Shown here: in pieces, positions 12,165-24,315 of the stretch
Layout of the letters: every line of letters starts with the position of its first letter
Numbering within the stretch: position 1 is the stretch's first letter
NCBI GenBank assembly: GCA_026419785.1
Contig: JAODTK010005886.1
Span: 124,001 to 188,000, forward strand
Reading direction: 5' to 3'
DNA: 64,000 nt
Origin: Sclerodactyla briareus
Lineage: Eukaryota; Echinodermata; Holothuroidea; Dendrochirotida; Sclerodactylidae
Program-made: the position numbers and the translations under genes
The notes under the pieces: model-generated
Databases searched by the model: none
Told to the model about the DNA's origin: nothing
What the model saw: the letters and a program-made list of their open reading frames with translations, nothing else

Positions 12165-12445
12165 ATCATGAAAAATGTTTCCCAAATTATCCTCAGATTG
12201 ATAGGAGCTCCAGGTCTCTTAGGCAGGGCATGGACCAACGCCAAAAAGGATTTACGCTGTGTGCTCATGAGGTACAAGATCCTATTGTTTTTGGTTCGGC
12301 AATTTGGGGGGCATGGGGGTGTGGGGGAAAAAATTGATATTATGGCTAATTTTAGCTTGTTTTAACAAGCCTCACCTGGATGGATAAAGGTCAAATTTGT
12401 ATGTGAGTTTCCCATAGGGGTGGGCACATGATCCAGGTGATTGTA
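12165..12445 (+). repeat. Dispersed repeat family R1, degenerate unit
   Basis: CTCATGAGGTACAAGATCCT, the GGGGGAAAAAATTGATATT block, TTTTAGCTTGTTTTAACA and CCTCACCTGGATGGATAAAG follow in the same order as in other R1 copies. Confidence 0.65.
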
Positions 12446-12901
12446 AATCTGCAATCAAGGAAACACTTATTACTAATGTTAATGTGTTGGCATATTCTTA
12501 CCTGTTTTGTAAAGGCCCATCCCAGCCTTTAGTCTAATACTGTAACAAAAAAAGAACCTCTGATCGCGAAATGGCGAGGAATGCATGTGCTTGGTGTTGC
12601 GAAATTTTGGGCATACAATCAGTTGCCCTTAGGTGCAACACTGGGAAATGGCTTTCGTTGCTGTGTTCCAGTGATGAAAATGTCTGACCAGATTGTTGGG
12701 GCTGGCCGACAGCATCTTGGGGGGTCAGTGGCCAGGAATTCGAATCCTGGGAAGTCTATGATGAGCAATTGTCACTTTCGAAAAGGTCAAATATGAGTGG
12801 CTTAACCTTTCCGAAGGAAATTAATTTATTAAAGGACCGAAGAACAAGTGGCATAGTGCAAAACAGGCCTGTGTGCAAAGAATATGATATATCACCAGGG
12901 A
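12446..12901. other. Unrecognised stretch
   Basis: No gene was recognised. AATTCGAATCCTGGG near 12738 resembles a tRNA T-arm, but no D-arm lies at the right distance upstream. Confidence 0.3.
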
Positions 12902-12966
12902 GGCAGATTAGCTCAGTTAGTAGAGCTCACGACGCAAAATCATTGATTGCGAGGTTTTGCAGTGAG
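12902..12966 (+). repeat. tRNA-derived SINE head or tRNA pseudogene
   Basis: TTAGCTCAGTTAGTAGAGC at 12908-12926 is a near-perfect tRNA D-arm (pol III A box), preceded by GGCAGA and followed at the right distance by an anticodon-arm-like CGACGCAAAATCATTG. The T-arm/B box position holds GAGGTTTTGCAG, which has lost the GGTTCRANTCC core. So this is not a working tRNA gene; a SINE head or decayed tRNA copy fits. Confidence 0.55.
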
Positions 12967-13974
12967 TTGGACGGAATGTCTCCTGATATATCTCATGCCA
13001 ACCAGTGTAAAAGTGGAACTGTGAGAGGATTGGCAGGCGTAGCGAGTACAAATGTGGCCACCCTATTGGACAAGCCCTGGGGCATGATTTAAGTGAATAC
13101 TAAAAATGGTGCTCGGGAGAGAACAAGCAAAAGGTGTGTGCTGGGAGGGGGGATAGTACATTTGAAAAGTGTATATAGGAATGCGATATACGTTTAATTA
13201 TACAATGGATGAACAGAGGACCCTACCTGTTCGAGGATAGAACCAGGGAACCGCACTTTGTCAAATTCAAGTATATCAATGGTGGTGGTGGGGTGGCAGA
13301 CGGCATTGAAGTCTGTCCCTACTCCAATCCCTTGTGCCAGGCGTCCAGGGGGATGGCAAAAGATACAATTTTTGGCTTGACCAACCAGCTGGCGAATACC
13401 ACTTAGTGAAGCAGAAAAATGGGGCATTCATGACATTAGGGGAGGTGTACAGCGGCCTCTGGTTAGGGACTTCACAGTTGTACTAGGTCAACAAATGCAA
13501 AATAAACAAGTACTAACTGAACAACAACCTCTCTATATATATTTGCTCTGTGAATGTTGATAGGAAAAGTTATGGAAATTAGTGATTGTGAATAAATAAC
13601 ATGAAACTGATTCAATTGTCATCTTGCTGATGATAATTTTTGGCATTTCTGCAAAGCAAGCAACAAGCAATGTTGCATTCGACCAAAGGTCTCCACAGGG
13701 GAGGATCTGTTATCTTGCTCTTCGTGGCAAGGCACATGCGGGAATCTCTTCTTTTCCCAAACTATAATATTTTCCAGAACTTCCGTACATCCCCAAATTC
13801 CAATTTGTTTGTGAATGCGAATCCTAAAGTACACTTCCTAATAGTAGATTCAGTTCTCTGGATACCGTAGCAAGGAGTGTTCCCCCAAGTCTGGAAGTAT
13901 CCCAAAGGGTGATTCAAAATAAGTTTCTGGTTTCTTGGACAAAGTCTATGCAGTTATGCCAGTGGTATGTATGT
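12967..13974. other. Unrecognised stretch
   Basis: No supported gene. Open frames of 65-77 codons at 13.2-13.4 and 13.6-13.85 kb show no known motif. Confidence 0.35.
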
Positions 13975-14560
13975 TTGTGATTTCCCGCTTGTAAACATGA
14001 TCTCAAACCCCACCGGATGGATCAAGAATAATACTTGGTATGTGTGTTCTATCGAGTATATGAACCCTATTGTTTTGGGTTCATCTGAGTCCAGAAAGTC
14101 CAGAAGTGGTCAGATCACGTTGACAATTTGGTGTATAGCTTATTGGAGTTACAGGAACCCTATATGTGTTGGTGTAGATTGGGGGTGATTTTGGTAGAAA
14201 TAGGAAATTTTGAGATAAATCAATATTTTGGTCAAATTCAGCTCGTAACATGAAACTTGACCGAATCTGGATAAATGGAGCTCTATGAGTTATGGGAACG
14301 CGTGCTTGGGGTCAGGTCAGGCCGTAGGTCCTCTGAAAGTTCAAAGTATGAGAAGACCTGGTAAACAGGATAAGTCCAGAATAGTTGTTCAGATCAAGTT
14401 GACATTGGAGTATGTCTTTCTTAAGGAAAAGTATATGAACACTATGGTTTTGGTGGACGATAGGTGGTCGATTTGTTGGGGTAAGGTCATGGTTCATCTG
14501 AGGTCAGAGTCTGCTGAAAACGTACACAAGATGTCGATCAGGTTGAAATTTGGTGTTGAA
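13975..14560 (+). repeat. Dispersed repeat family R1, two units
   Basis: ACCCCACCGGATGGATCAAG near 14008, then CCTATTGTTTTGGGTTCA, TTGGAGTTACAGGAACCCTA and GGTGTAGATTGGGGGTGA, then a second unit with ACTTGACCGAATCTGG and GGGGTCAGGTCAGGCCGTAGG. A 129-codon open frame from 14285 lies mostly inside this repeat and is not taken as a gene. Confidence 0.75.
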
Positions 14561-15992
14561 GCTTTCTTCAGTGCTGTGACAATATACACACCAATATCAT
14601 ATGAAAGACGCACATTGATAGTGTTTATCAGTAGCGGTAACAAAAATGTATCACATCACTTGTACACACAATAACTCCATAAAAATTACAATAAACAATT
14701 GTTACTTTTCTGTAAAGCCTACATAACTGATGAATGGCCTCCGTATTCTCAAGCCTCCCTGTCAAATGCATTACCCATGTCACACATTAACAGTTTCACC
14801 AATCATTATGTCATCTTATTTTTTGGTTTTTGACCTAAGGAATGAGGCACACCGAGAATGGAAGAACACTAGGGTATACATCAAAATCAATGACTGTTCA
14901 GTGTGGTGCATGAAATATGAGTGCTATTCATTATTGTGTGTGCTTTAGAGCTACACTGACTTGATGTAACTGCCCACAGGCAAGTGTGCTAAAAATCAAT
15001 GTCAGAGGACCCGAAACCCTGATCTCAAGCTGATCCAATTAAAAACAAAAGTGACAACCTATCAATTCCAGGTAGTAAAGTCTGCGGCGATTTATTAGTG
15101 TAAGGCCACGATTACCAGAATACTGAAGAACAATCATGATCATTGATCCAATCTATCTGTAGGGAGTGGAAGCCACTTGACCGTCCAACAGAATTGACTA
15201 AAATTGAACTCAAATTCAAATTCATTATGCTCCATTGGTCAGTCAGATAATCCAGACTAAATTTCATGATGATCCAAATCTACTCCGTATCTCTGTAATC
15301 TAATCTGTAAGCTGCTGACCATCAAACAAAAATGGCTGAAATTGGCTGTGAGATAAGAGCCAATTCACCTCAATTTCATAAACACCTCAACCACAACTGA
15401 ACAATAGGTATTCAATGATAATACTGACCAAATTTTATGATCAAATGAACTATGATTTAGGAGATACGAAGCAGCTTGAACATTGGAGGTATCTGATGAA
15501 GACCTATGCCCACACACTAGGTACACATTCGCTCATGACATTACACCCTCTCGCAGCCTGCTACAAGGACTCAAATTTAGCCGCTGGGTAGAGAGGAGCC
15601 CAAGAGTCTAACCACGGGGCCAGCATGATCTCTAATAATATGAGTTATAGAAGGTTAAGGTATTATGGATCATGAAAAAAGTACTACGAAAAAACAGCAG
15701 CTGATCAATAGATGACAATCTTCGCAAGAATCTGCAAGTTCAGTGATGGGCTATGATCACTTGCAGTATAAAACATATACTGAGAAGACAAAAAACAAAG
15801 AAAATCTACAAGAAATTTTGTTGAATCCATTGTGAAAGACTACTTTCAACAATTCATCATAAGTTTGTTTGGAACATCTTTTTCATAGATTATTGGCCGT
15901 TCCAAAAGTTTACACAATCTATACTGAAATCTAGTCATTAAATTCTGTCTCACTAATAACATTCATTTGGCACCTGAAGATGGTTTTGCAAG
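14561..15992. other. Unrecognised stretch
   Basis: No supported gene. A minus-strand AATAAA near 15089 could serve the exon at 16.0-16.3 kb as a polyadenylation signal, which would make 15.1-16.0 kb its 3' untranslated region; this is weak. Confidence 0.3.
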
Positions 15993-16297
15993 TTATTCCC
16001 ATGCAGTTCTATGGCGATCTTCAACAGGTGAAGGAGGTGTCAGTGCACCATTCAGGGATGCCTGATCTCCCTGGACATAATTTGCAGGGTCTGTTGGGCG
16101 TACATACGTCAGAGCTGAGTTGTGACGGGCGGTGACGAGAAGTGGCGGCCACTCTGTGGCCTGGCTGGACGACTCGACTGTGGTCTGGAGGGTGCCTGGA
16201 CGCCGAGGGTCGAGGACTGAGTGCTCGTGGGACATTGAAGAGTGCCGTTGCAGAAGAACCCTAGCAGGCCGAGTCGACCCGACCTGGCCGATGGGAC
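15993..16297 (-). CDS. Possible terminal coding exon of an unidentified gene
   Basis: On the minus strand a pyrimidine tract (TTCTTTTTCTCTACGACAG) ends in AG at 16299-16298. From 16297 one frame stays open for about 100 codons, through TTVESSSQATEWPPLLVTA, SALTYVRPTDPANYVQ and GALTPPSPVEDRHRTAWE, to TAA at 15993-15995. The interval is clearly richer in GC than its surroundings. The composition (Ser, Thr, Pro, with a Tyr in a loose YVRPTDPANYV context) would suit a disordered cytoplasmic tail, but I do not recognise the protein. No upstream exon was found on the minus strand up to 22 kb. A repeat-derived open frame is the alternative. Confidence 0.35.
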
Positions 16298-16489
16298 CTG
16301 TCGTAGAGAAAAAGAATCTTCAATTAAACAAATCCAGACTGGTGGCATGTTTAATGATGTTTTTTTCTCTCCTAAACTAGAGAAATTGGCCACGAAAATC
16401 ATTCTTTCTCAGCTGCCTTACACAGGGTACCGTTGCTTTTTATGAGGAAGTCACACACTCATCAAACCGATCAGACTAAGCAACTTTAG

Positions 16490-16992
16490 GTAAAAGGTTT
16501 TCGGCCTTGGCCTGTGGTGACCTCAGGTGGCCTCGAACCTTACCCCAAACCCAACCCTCAAACCAAAAAATAAACACCAATTCCTAATTTCGACCGAATT
16601 TCAACATGACCTGAACCAAGAACAATAGGTTTACTGTACTCACCATAAAAGTATACACCAAAGTTTCAAACGTGATCTGATCAATAACTCTGAAATTACG
16701 TCGTTTCACCCGGTTTGGACCTCTGGTACACTAGCTGAACACTGACCCGGACCCCCAAAACACAATAGGGTTCATGGACTCATCATGGGGAATATCACAT
16801 ACTAATTATGAGCTTCATACATCCACAGGTGGGGCGATATTATCCATGTTACCAAACCAAAATGGGCCAAATAGCGATTCCAGGTTGGATGAGTACCTTA
16901 TCGTGTGTACAGCTGGGCGTCACATTACATACACACCGAAGTACTGGCATAGACTTACTTTGACTTCGTCAACCGGATCCAAAAAGTACTGA
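16490..16992 (-). repeat. Dispersed repeat family R1, inverted copy
   Basis: GACCCCCAAAACACAATAGG, TTCATGGACTCATCATGGGG and GAGCTTCATACATCCACAGG are the reverse complement of the R1 core. The neighbouring CTGTGGTGACCTCAGGTGG agrees. Confidence 0.75.
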
Positions 16993-19900
16993 ACACAAAT
17001 TCAATTTTTCTCACTGGTTAAGTGACACTAGTTGACGGGCAAAGTTTTGGCAAAATAGTTCCACCAGTTTGTGTCTGGAGGGACCTGTTCAATTCATAAT
17101 TTATTCTAATGAGAGTTACAAACTCCCTATCTGATACTTTGTCAGTAGTATTGATACATATAAGGCACTCAGGAATTCAAGTTCAAAGGGCAAACTATCA
17201 TGGTTACTTGTCAAATGTTCTTATTGCAAACGTAGGTCCGATGAGTGTTCAGGAATTTAGCAAGATAATAACAGCAAAAAGAGCATTGTGTTCAACATTA
17301 TGGAATGCATCTCCTTAGGAACTGTGCAATAATGGTCCTTAGCAGGCAGCATGTCACAAATTCTTATGCCACAACCTTATATGGCACTAGGCGATAAAAC
17401 AGTGAAGAACTAAGCCTAGACATATTGATTGGCTGCTGAAACACCTGAAAGTATAGCGCTTGTTCCACAGCTTCCGATACATGATCCATATAATATTGCT
17501 GGTTAGAACAATACAAATGTGAACGTTAAATCAACCCACCACTGGCAGCCCATAAATGACGTAGAGAGGCGTGACAAGAAGATTGACAGACAAGCTGACG
17601 GGGACAGCAACTATAAAATGTATAAATTCTCCCAACTTACTGATTAAGTGCACTGCTCACTGGCTCATCAAACAAAGTAAATAAGGAATGTAATTGGCTA
17701 ACTATCACCCAGGACTAAATAAAATTAAATAACTAGTCATTTCTGTTCTCTCACATTTACAGTATATAAAAGGCAACAAGTCATATTCAGTAGGAATGTC
17801 TCACAAAGTTTTCGACTGGCTCAGGCTTTGACTAGATCAAGCTTTGAAATGGTGTCCAACAATTGTTCAAAGGTAAAAAAGGCACGAAATCACCTAACTG
17901 ATAGGATTCTTATCCAGTTTAGGCTTAGACAAGCTCTATCTACTACTAACCGCCATCGCTCATCTTTCCTTGGCACTGCGATGACTTACACAACTTACGA
18001 TTTACCAGGTAGTGTTTGTGTGCAATCCATTTATCGTCTTACCCAGGTTTTGCCATTTTCTATGTGCTTTTCATGTTCTATCGTATCTCATTGGCTTTTC
18101 AGTTTAAATGCCAAAAGTATTGAAATTTTATGTTATAACTTTATGCAGACATGTAATTTCCTTGCTAGAGGATTTATAAAAGTGTATCTATCTATCTATC
18201 TTCTATCTATTCTATCCTATCTATATGAAATAAGAACAGAGGCATAATGAGCTGGAATCTGCCAATGCTGCATAAGATGCCTTTTCTTCCACGTTGCATT
18301 GCAATTACTTCACCCTTCAAAAATGGTTGTAATGTTGGTATATAAATGTTCAAAAATTGCAATTCAATTCTTGTTAGGATTTCTGCAAGCACACTGATGA
18401 GGTTTGAGCTACATTGTTGCTCGTTTACATTTTGTGAGCTACAGCACCATTGAGTGTCGTTACCTTTTGTTTTTGAGCACTGTCGATTGACAAAAAAAAT
18501 AGTCACTCTCTACCTATAAAGCTTCCATTCCAAATCTGAGCAATATCTTCCTGTTCAATCAAAGGTTCAGATATAAAGTTACCAGTGTGAAGCCAAATCA
18601 ACAATGATCAGCTGAGTTTGGCAACAGTTCCATTAATAATTATAACTTGGAGCTGGGCTCGTAACCAATTGTCCCTGAGAGCTACTTTGGTTTAACACGG
18701 TTTGGTAGAGGATCCATCTGTGTGGTGATTACCCCTGGCTTTGTAGATATGACCATCCTGACCGAATAGTATGTCTCATCTAAAATTTAGAATAATTGAA
18801 ATGATAGTGATATTTTATTAACTACTTGAGAAATTGCAATCTGTGGACAGTATTCATGCTTACATAGTCCAAGGGTCCGTGCGAGTCCTGGTCTGTGTCT
18901 TCTATTCAGGGTTCCAGCAGATTCTGTGCAATCAATTTCCAGGACTGTTCCATTACTTTCATGACCAAATATAGGATTCAGGTACTTCTGATGACTTCTC
19001 GCACAGAATTTTCAAGTGAACAAAAAAAAGAGGCAACCCAACAAAATTGAACAGCCGTGCAGAAGTCAAACATAACTTCTGGAAATTTCCATGACTCAAT
19101 AACTTTCCACTGAATTTCAAACTATCCAAGCCTACATTTTGATTGATGAAATTCCATGGAATTTTTTTCATGATGGCAGGAGACCTGTCTATTTTCAGAG
19201 ACAGGACTTAATTTTTAGCAACTCCAAAACAACTAGGAGAACCTGACGCATGTCCGCACCAATGTAGACAAATCTTTTCCTGCAAATTCTGGACTTGTAT
19301 GATCGTATGAATCAGTGACATTCATTAACCACACAAGTCTGACTCGTGGGTATATGGTCACCAGCAATCAAGTACATAGGTGATAACGAAATAGCATGCA
19401 AGCTCAAAAAACGGAACATGTCGCAAAAAGGTACCAGTATCGGCTACAAAATGTTGCATTAATGAATCAAAGCAGACATGAACATAAATACCACTGTGTT
19501 CTTGAAGGAATGAGAATGTGATCCACAGGAACTCAAAGCTTTATATATAAATATCATACCGAACCATGTACATAAACAACAACCTGCAAGTTCACACGAC
19601 CTTCGAAAGTACAACGGTGTTGGGGACAATCTAAAGCCTAGCTCTCGCAATTTAAGTATGTCAGTGTATTTTAGGCAGTGGCACTCCTCTTTACTGCAGA
19701 CATGATATAGACGAAATTGATAGATCATGGGGGAGGTAAGTGTCCCTTCATAAATACACCCACATGAAGCCAAATCAGCTGTAAAAGTGATCATCTCCCT
19801 AAAATTGCATTGTTTGTGGGGACGGATGTAGGTTATCTGCTTTTTATGGTCACCAAAATACAATGGGGTGAGCTATATTCACTGCAGTATTAGAGGTAGA

Positions 19901-21160
19901 CTATTCAGTAAAAATACATCCCAAAACTAGTCATTCCTTGTTTATAGCTGCCCGAGACCATAAGGAGCGTCTTTACTGCCGAAACGAATTTGGAAGTAAT
20001 TGGTCATTTTGGTTGTGCTTTTGACTGGCGGCGAAGGGGTGAAATGTACGTTCATTATATTATGGTAGTTGGGGGTGGTGTGGTCGCCCCACCTTGGATA
20101 CATACCTCCAACCCTTTGCCTGAGGACCTGAATCTTGGTACACATGTGACCATAGAGAGACCCGAACAGATAAGTGGGCAATTAAAACATGACTGGAGCC
20201 CTTTAATTATGCTGATTCCAAATGAACAGGCAATATGCCCAAGCGTCTCCGCTGCTTGGCACACATCAGTGGTTAACCATTAGAAATGGAAATCACTAGA
20301 TTATATACAGTGGGTTGAGATGTAGTTTTAGCAGACTTTGAGATTAGTGAAATTCCAACCCTCAACATTACGGAGATGGCCATAGCATAAACTTGCAATT
20401 AGGAACACCTAATCAGCATATTTCATGCTGAAATTCCAACAGTTCAATCACCTGCCATCCTGGTCCTAGGATCTGTGCGTACAACTTTTTTTTAACCGGA
20501 TCAATGACCTGGCACCGGCCGTGCTTGCCTAAAAATAATGCTAACGATCTTCTATAACGACACTGCAGTACTTGAAGCTCTACTGAACGAGACGTATATT
20601 TTCACAAATGTGATTCTTGTATACATTTTTTTTTCATGTGAAAGATTGGCAAAAGAAAAAGTCTCCTGTGTATCAAATGTTTTTATTTTTTGTTGAAGTC
20701 GATTAGTTTAAAGAGTTAATCATTGCAGTTGTTACGATCACACCAGTCAATATGGAAGTTTTTAAGGTACACAATGCAAATGACAAACCTTAACCTGTGG
20801 CAAAACAGCACATGCATGAATCAACTGTCATGCTGGTACACAGGCAGAAATAATGTACAACTATTTTTATATGTCGTCCACCCCCGGCAGTCACACGATA
20901 CAGTCGCTAGTGCAAATACCAGTAAGCCCTACTATGCGGACCTCCTTCACACTTCTCGTGAATGTTAGTAAGAAAGGAAACTGAACAAAAACCACCGTCT
21001 AAAAAATAGCTGTAAAAGCACCAATCATTGCTAAACCTTATTTTAAATGTGTTTTTTTCCCCCACTCACTCCATGGCGAGCACAAGAGGTCCAGGCACCT
21101 GGGCCTGGCCATTCCCCTCACCCCTACCCGGCCATTCGGTACCACTGATAGCTGCACCAA
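16993..21160. other. Long stretch without recognised genes
   Basis: No supported gene in about 4.2 kb. Open frames of up to 139 codons (17828-18247 plus, 19459-19863 minus) have no family signature and no splice context. A TATC microsatellite lies at about 18186-18228. A T-rich run at about 20630 and scattered AATAAA signals are the only other landmarks. Confidence 0.35.
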
Positions 21161-21164
21161 CATG

Positions 21165-21480
21165 AGCTATGGGGGCAGTCGGCGGTCACCCCGCAACCAC
21201 TGGATCAAGTTCACACGCCATACACAGCCTGTGGCAGCATTGTCCGCAGAAAGCAGGCACACTTTTGCCAAAGAAGCCATTAGACTACCAAAACTGCATT
21301 TGGCATTGACGAATTCAGGCAGCCTATTGTCACCATCACCCCGCCTCCCTGAGAATTCAGATACGTGATCCTGCCAGCGGTCACAGAGGATATGCGAAAA
21401 GTGAGGTAAGTCAAAAAGGAATCTATTGATGACCGTATCAGCCCAAGTCGAGTGAACTGTGAGACCGTGCCTCAGCCTAG
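21165..21480 (-). mobile_element. LINE reverse transcriptase C-terminal fragment
   Basis: Minus-strand translation has FLFDLPHFSHILCDRWQDHV, then NRLPEFVNAKCSFGSLMASL. The nucleotides around CGCTGGCAGGATCA and CTCAGGGAGGC match the fragment at 4.7-4.9 kb, so both derive from the same LINE family. A long open frame runs from 21667 to 21167, but its upper part shows no recognisable motif. The segment is C-terminal to the reverse transcriptase domain. Confidence 0.6.
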
Positions 21481-22600
21481 AAGATAGAGCAAGCGAATGG
21501 TCATCACGATAGAGCCAGAAACAAAACACAGGGACTTGTTCTCCTTGCTCAAGACAATGCGACCACAGACACACTATTCGTGATTTCATGACCCCTTGCT
21601 GTCCGAGGCGTCTACTGACTCGGGCTCCAAGAAACAGGTCACTAATGACACTGCCCAAACCCCCCAAAAAAACCCAGGGTAATCACAAATGCTTGGTGAC
21701 TTCCACGTTCGACTTGCTGACACCTGGACAGACCCACCAGAACTGTCCATAGATTCCCACTAAAGACTGGATTTAGTCCGGGTCCATGGCACATGGAGCC
21801 CCAATGGATTAGCCTCCTGACTAAGTGTTCTAAAAGCATGACCCACGAGTCCACACACTTCAGCGGTAATGTCCCGTATCACTCACACCATTACCTATTA
21901 ATGATCACGTTTATTCATCATCGAAGTATATTGCAGTATCATTTTAACGTAGATCGACGATCGCGATGAAAATCAGTCCCTAATCAACAGGTGGAAAATT
22001 GTCCATCAAACGTTAACTCTGTGCCTTTGGTAAAAAGTATGTTGGTCGTCAGTCTTTCACAAAGGACAATGGGAGTGGCCGACATGGTATTTGGAGTGGC
22101 GACTTAGGTTACATGAGAAGTGATTGGACCTATTGCCTTTGCAAACATGTGCTACTCATGTAATTAAGTAGGACTCCTGACGTTATTTACGGTACCTTGA
22201 GGAGTGACGATGTGGCTGAATTATAACATTTGACGGTGAGTGATGAAATACAATGCCTGGTGAAAAACTTGCGCATTGAAAGCTACCAAGGTTGTCAAAT
22301 TGGAATGACCGGGCGACGTACTACTAAGGACCTAAGCCTCTGCCCCACTTGTGACACGCGATACTGATGCACTTCAGAACTGGATTGATACGGACTTGAC
22401 TCCAGCACTGGTTAATAAGCCCCTCCCCTGCTAATCCCCCAAGCTGCAGTTGTTAATTTTACTTCGTAACTTATTCGTGAATAAGGAACATCCTATTCAG
22501 AAAACAGTTGGCCACTATTGACACACCCTTTTAGCAAAGCGTAGAAGTGGCAGTAGGAAGGTAAGCTGGAAGGTAATAGTTGGCAAAATGATCTGGTGAT
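21481..22600. other. Unrecognised stretch
   Basis: No supported gene. The part to about 21.85 kb may continue the LINE fragment on its 5' side, without clear motifs. Confidence 0.35.
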
Positions 22601-22601
22601 G

Positions 22602-22745
22602 TCCAAGAATAATAATAAGACATTAATAATAATTATAAATATACATTTATATAGCGCCAAAATCAAAGGAACACTCCAATGCGAGTGGTGCTCAAAAGTA
22701 GCCCTTAGGCAAAAATTAAATATGTTCTAAAGCTTGTTTTTAAAA
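22602..22745 (+). repeat. (AAT)n plus TATATAGCGCC repeat remnant
   Basis: AATAATAATAAGACATTAAT is followed by ACATTTATATAGCGCCAAAA. An AAT microsatellite joined to a TATATAGCGC block is a common dispersed repeat end in metazoan genomes. A similar block occurs in B1 at about 37379-37425. Confidence 0.55.
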
Positions 22746-23145
22746 AGTTAAGCGTTCGCCGTGTGAAGACCTTGTAGTGTAGAGGAAGTCCCGTTACCAA
22801 CAAGGTTCTGAGCAGCAACCGAGATTTGACTGGCGACTCCGAAGGACTGAGATTCCATCGCGAAACGTTCTTGTACTCTATCATTTCGTTGGCTTCCAAT
22901 TGCGGGATTGGAATTACTCTGATGGTCGCGCTTATGTGCCTCCAAAAGACCCCGTGAACCATAAAATAGATATTATAGTGAGTGATGGATTGCGCTTATT
23001 CATTAAAAACATTCTATATCTACTCTGCATACCTCTGTAGGGCTGACAAGGAATATCTCCAGAATACCAATCTCTACCTTGAAATAATTTTCTGATTTAG
23101 TGAAAAAAAAACTAGTGGATTCTTCATATTGAGTGTTTATTTAAT
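22746..23145. other. Unrecognised stretch
   Basis: No gene or repeat recognised apart from short open frames on the minus strand. Confidence 0.3.
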
Positions 23146-23149
23146 GGCT

Positions 23150-24315
23150 GGGTATTGGGTAATTCATTATACACTCAAATTCTCTTTTACTGTCATACGA
23201 ACAGTACTCTTCAATGCTATAAACAGAACAGAGTTGTATAATATTTACACAACCTCAATCTAGTATGATAAACGAACAGATCCGAACTACACAATAATCA
23301 TTCCTAAACCTCACATTTAGATGATAAACGACGACAGGATACTATATAATCACATCTCACATACTAGGTAGATAAACAGACACTACAAAACCCGACACCT
23401 CACATCTAGCTGATGAAAGACAACAGAACTTTAAATTCCTTACCACAACTATCCTATCACATCCAATGATGGATATACCACGTCCACAGATATACACAAA
23501 CCATCAATAAACCTCATCACTCTAGATGTATTAAACAGTATCGACAGCAACCGCACTACAACACTCCACAACACTCACATTCCAGATTTGATACAACAGA
23601 CCAGACAGTAAACCGTACACTCCCCTCCTATTTAAACAACACCGTCACTATCTAGACCTGATAAAACCGGCAGACACAGAAACACATTGCTACTATTTGC
23701 AACTACCCCCTACATTGTCAGGTCGATTACATTCCTACATGATCAGACAACCTCAAAACACCACAAAAACCTCACAGATAGATGAAAAAACAGACTAGAT
23801 ACTACATATTCCACAACCACATCAAAATCTAAATGATAAACAAACGAGAACTACAAAACACCAACAAAAAAAACACCTTCAAATTCTAGAGATAAACAGA
23901 CTACAGAAATACCATATATGCCAACACTCAATCTAGATGATAAAACGGACAGACAGAAACTACATATATGCAACACCTCACATCTGGATGATAAAAAGAC
24001 AGAAAACAACAAAGAACAACACCTCACATATAGATAGAAAACCAGGACAGATACTACATTTCACAACACCTCACATCTAGATGATAAACAAAGGAAAACT
24101 ACAAACAAACCACAACACATCAAATCTAGATGATAAAAGACAGACAGAAATACATATTTGCAAACCTCACATTGGATTGATAACAGACAAAAAACTACAA
24201 AAACCACAACACCTAACATCTAGATGATGAACACACAGACGACAGAAACGCAAGCACATTAAACTACATCTAATGAATAACAGAAACAACAGCCACTACA
24301 AATCACAACACTAGA
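23150..24315. repeat. Minisatellite, degenerate units of about 45-60 bp
   Basis: The core CCTCACATCTAGATGATAAA is followed by CAGACAGAAACTACA and recurs about 20 times, for example near 23305, 23400, 23520, 24070 and 24120. Units differ in length by small indels and substitutions. Confidence 0.85.

Noticed and set aside
12725..12755. T-arm-like AATTCGAATCC, possible tRNA gene
   Set aside because: No matching D-arm or anticodon arm at the correct spacing.
14285..14674. 129-codon open frame on the plus strand
   Set aside because: Lies mostly within the R1 repeat, whose other copies are not open.
17828..18247. 139-codon open frame on the plus strand
   Set aside because: No domain, no splice context, and it runs into a TATC microsatellite.
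19459..19863. 134-codon open frame on the minus strand
   Set aside because: No recognisable family, AT-rich codon use and no neighbouring exon.
21167..21667. The longest open frame of the window (166 codons, minus strand)
   Set aside because: Its lower half is LINE-derived and matches the 4.7 kb fragment; the upper half has no motif.
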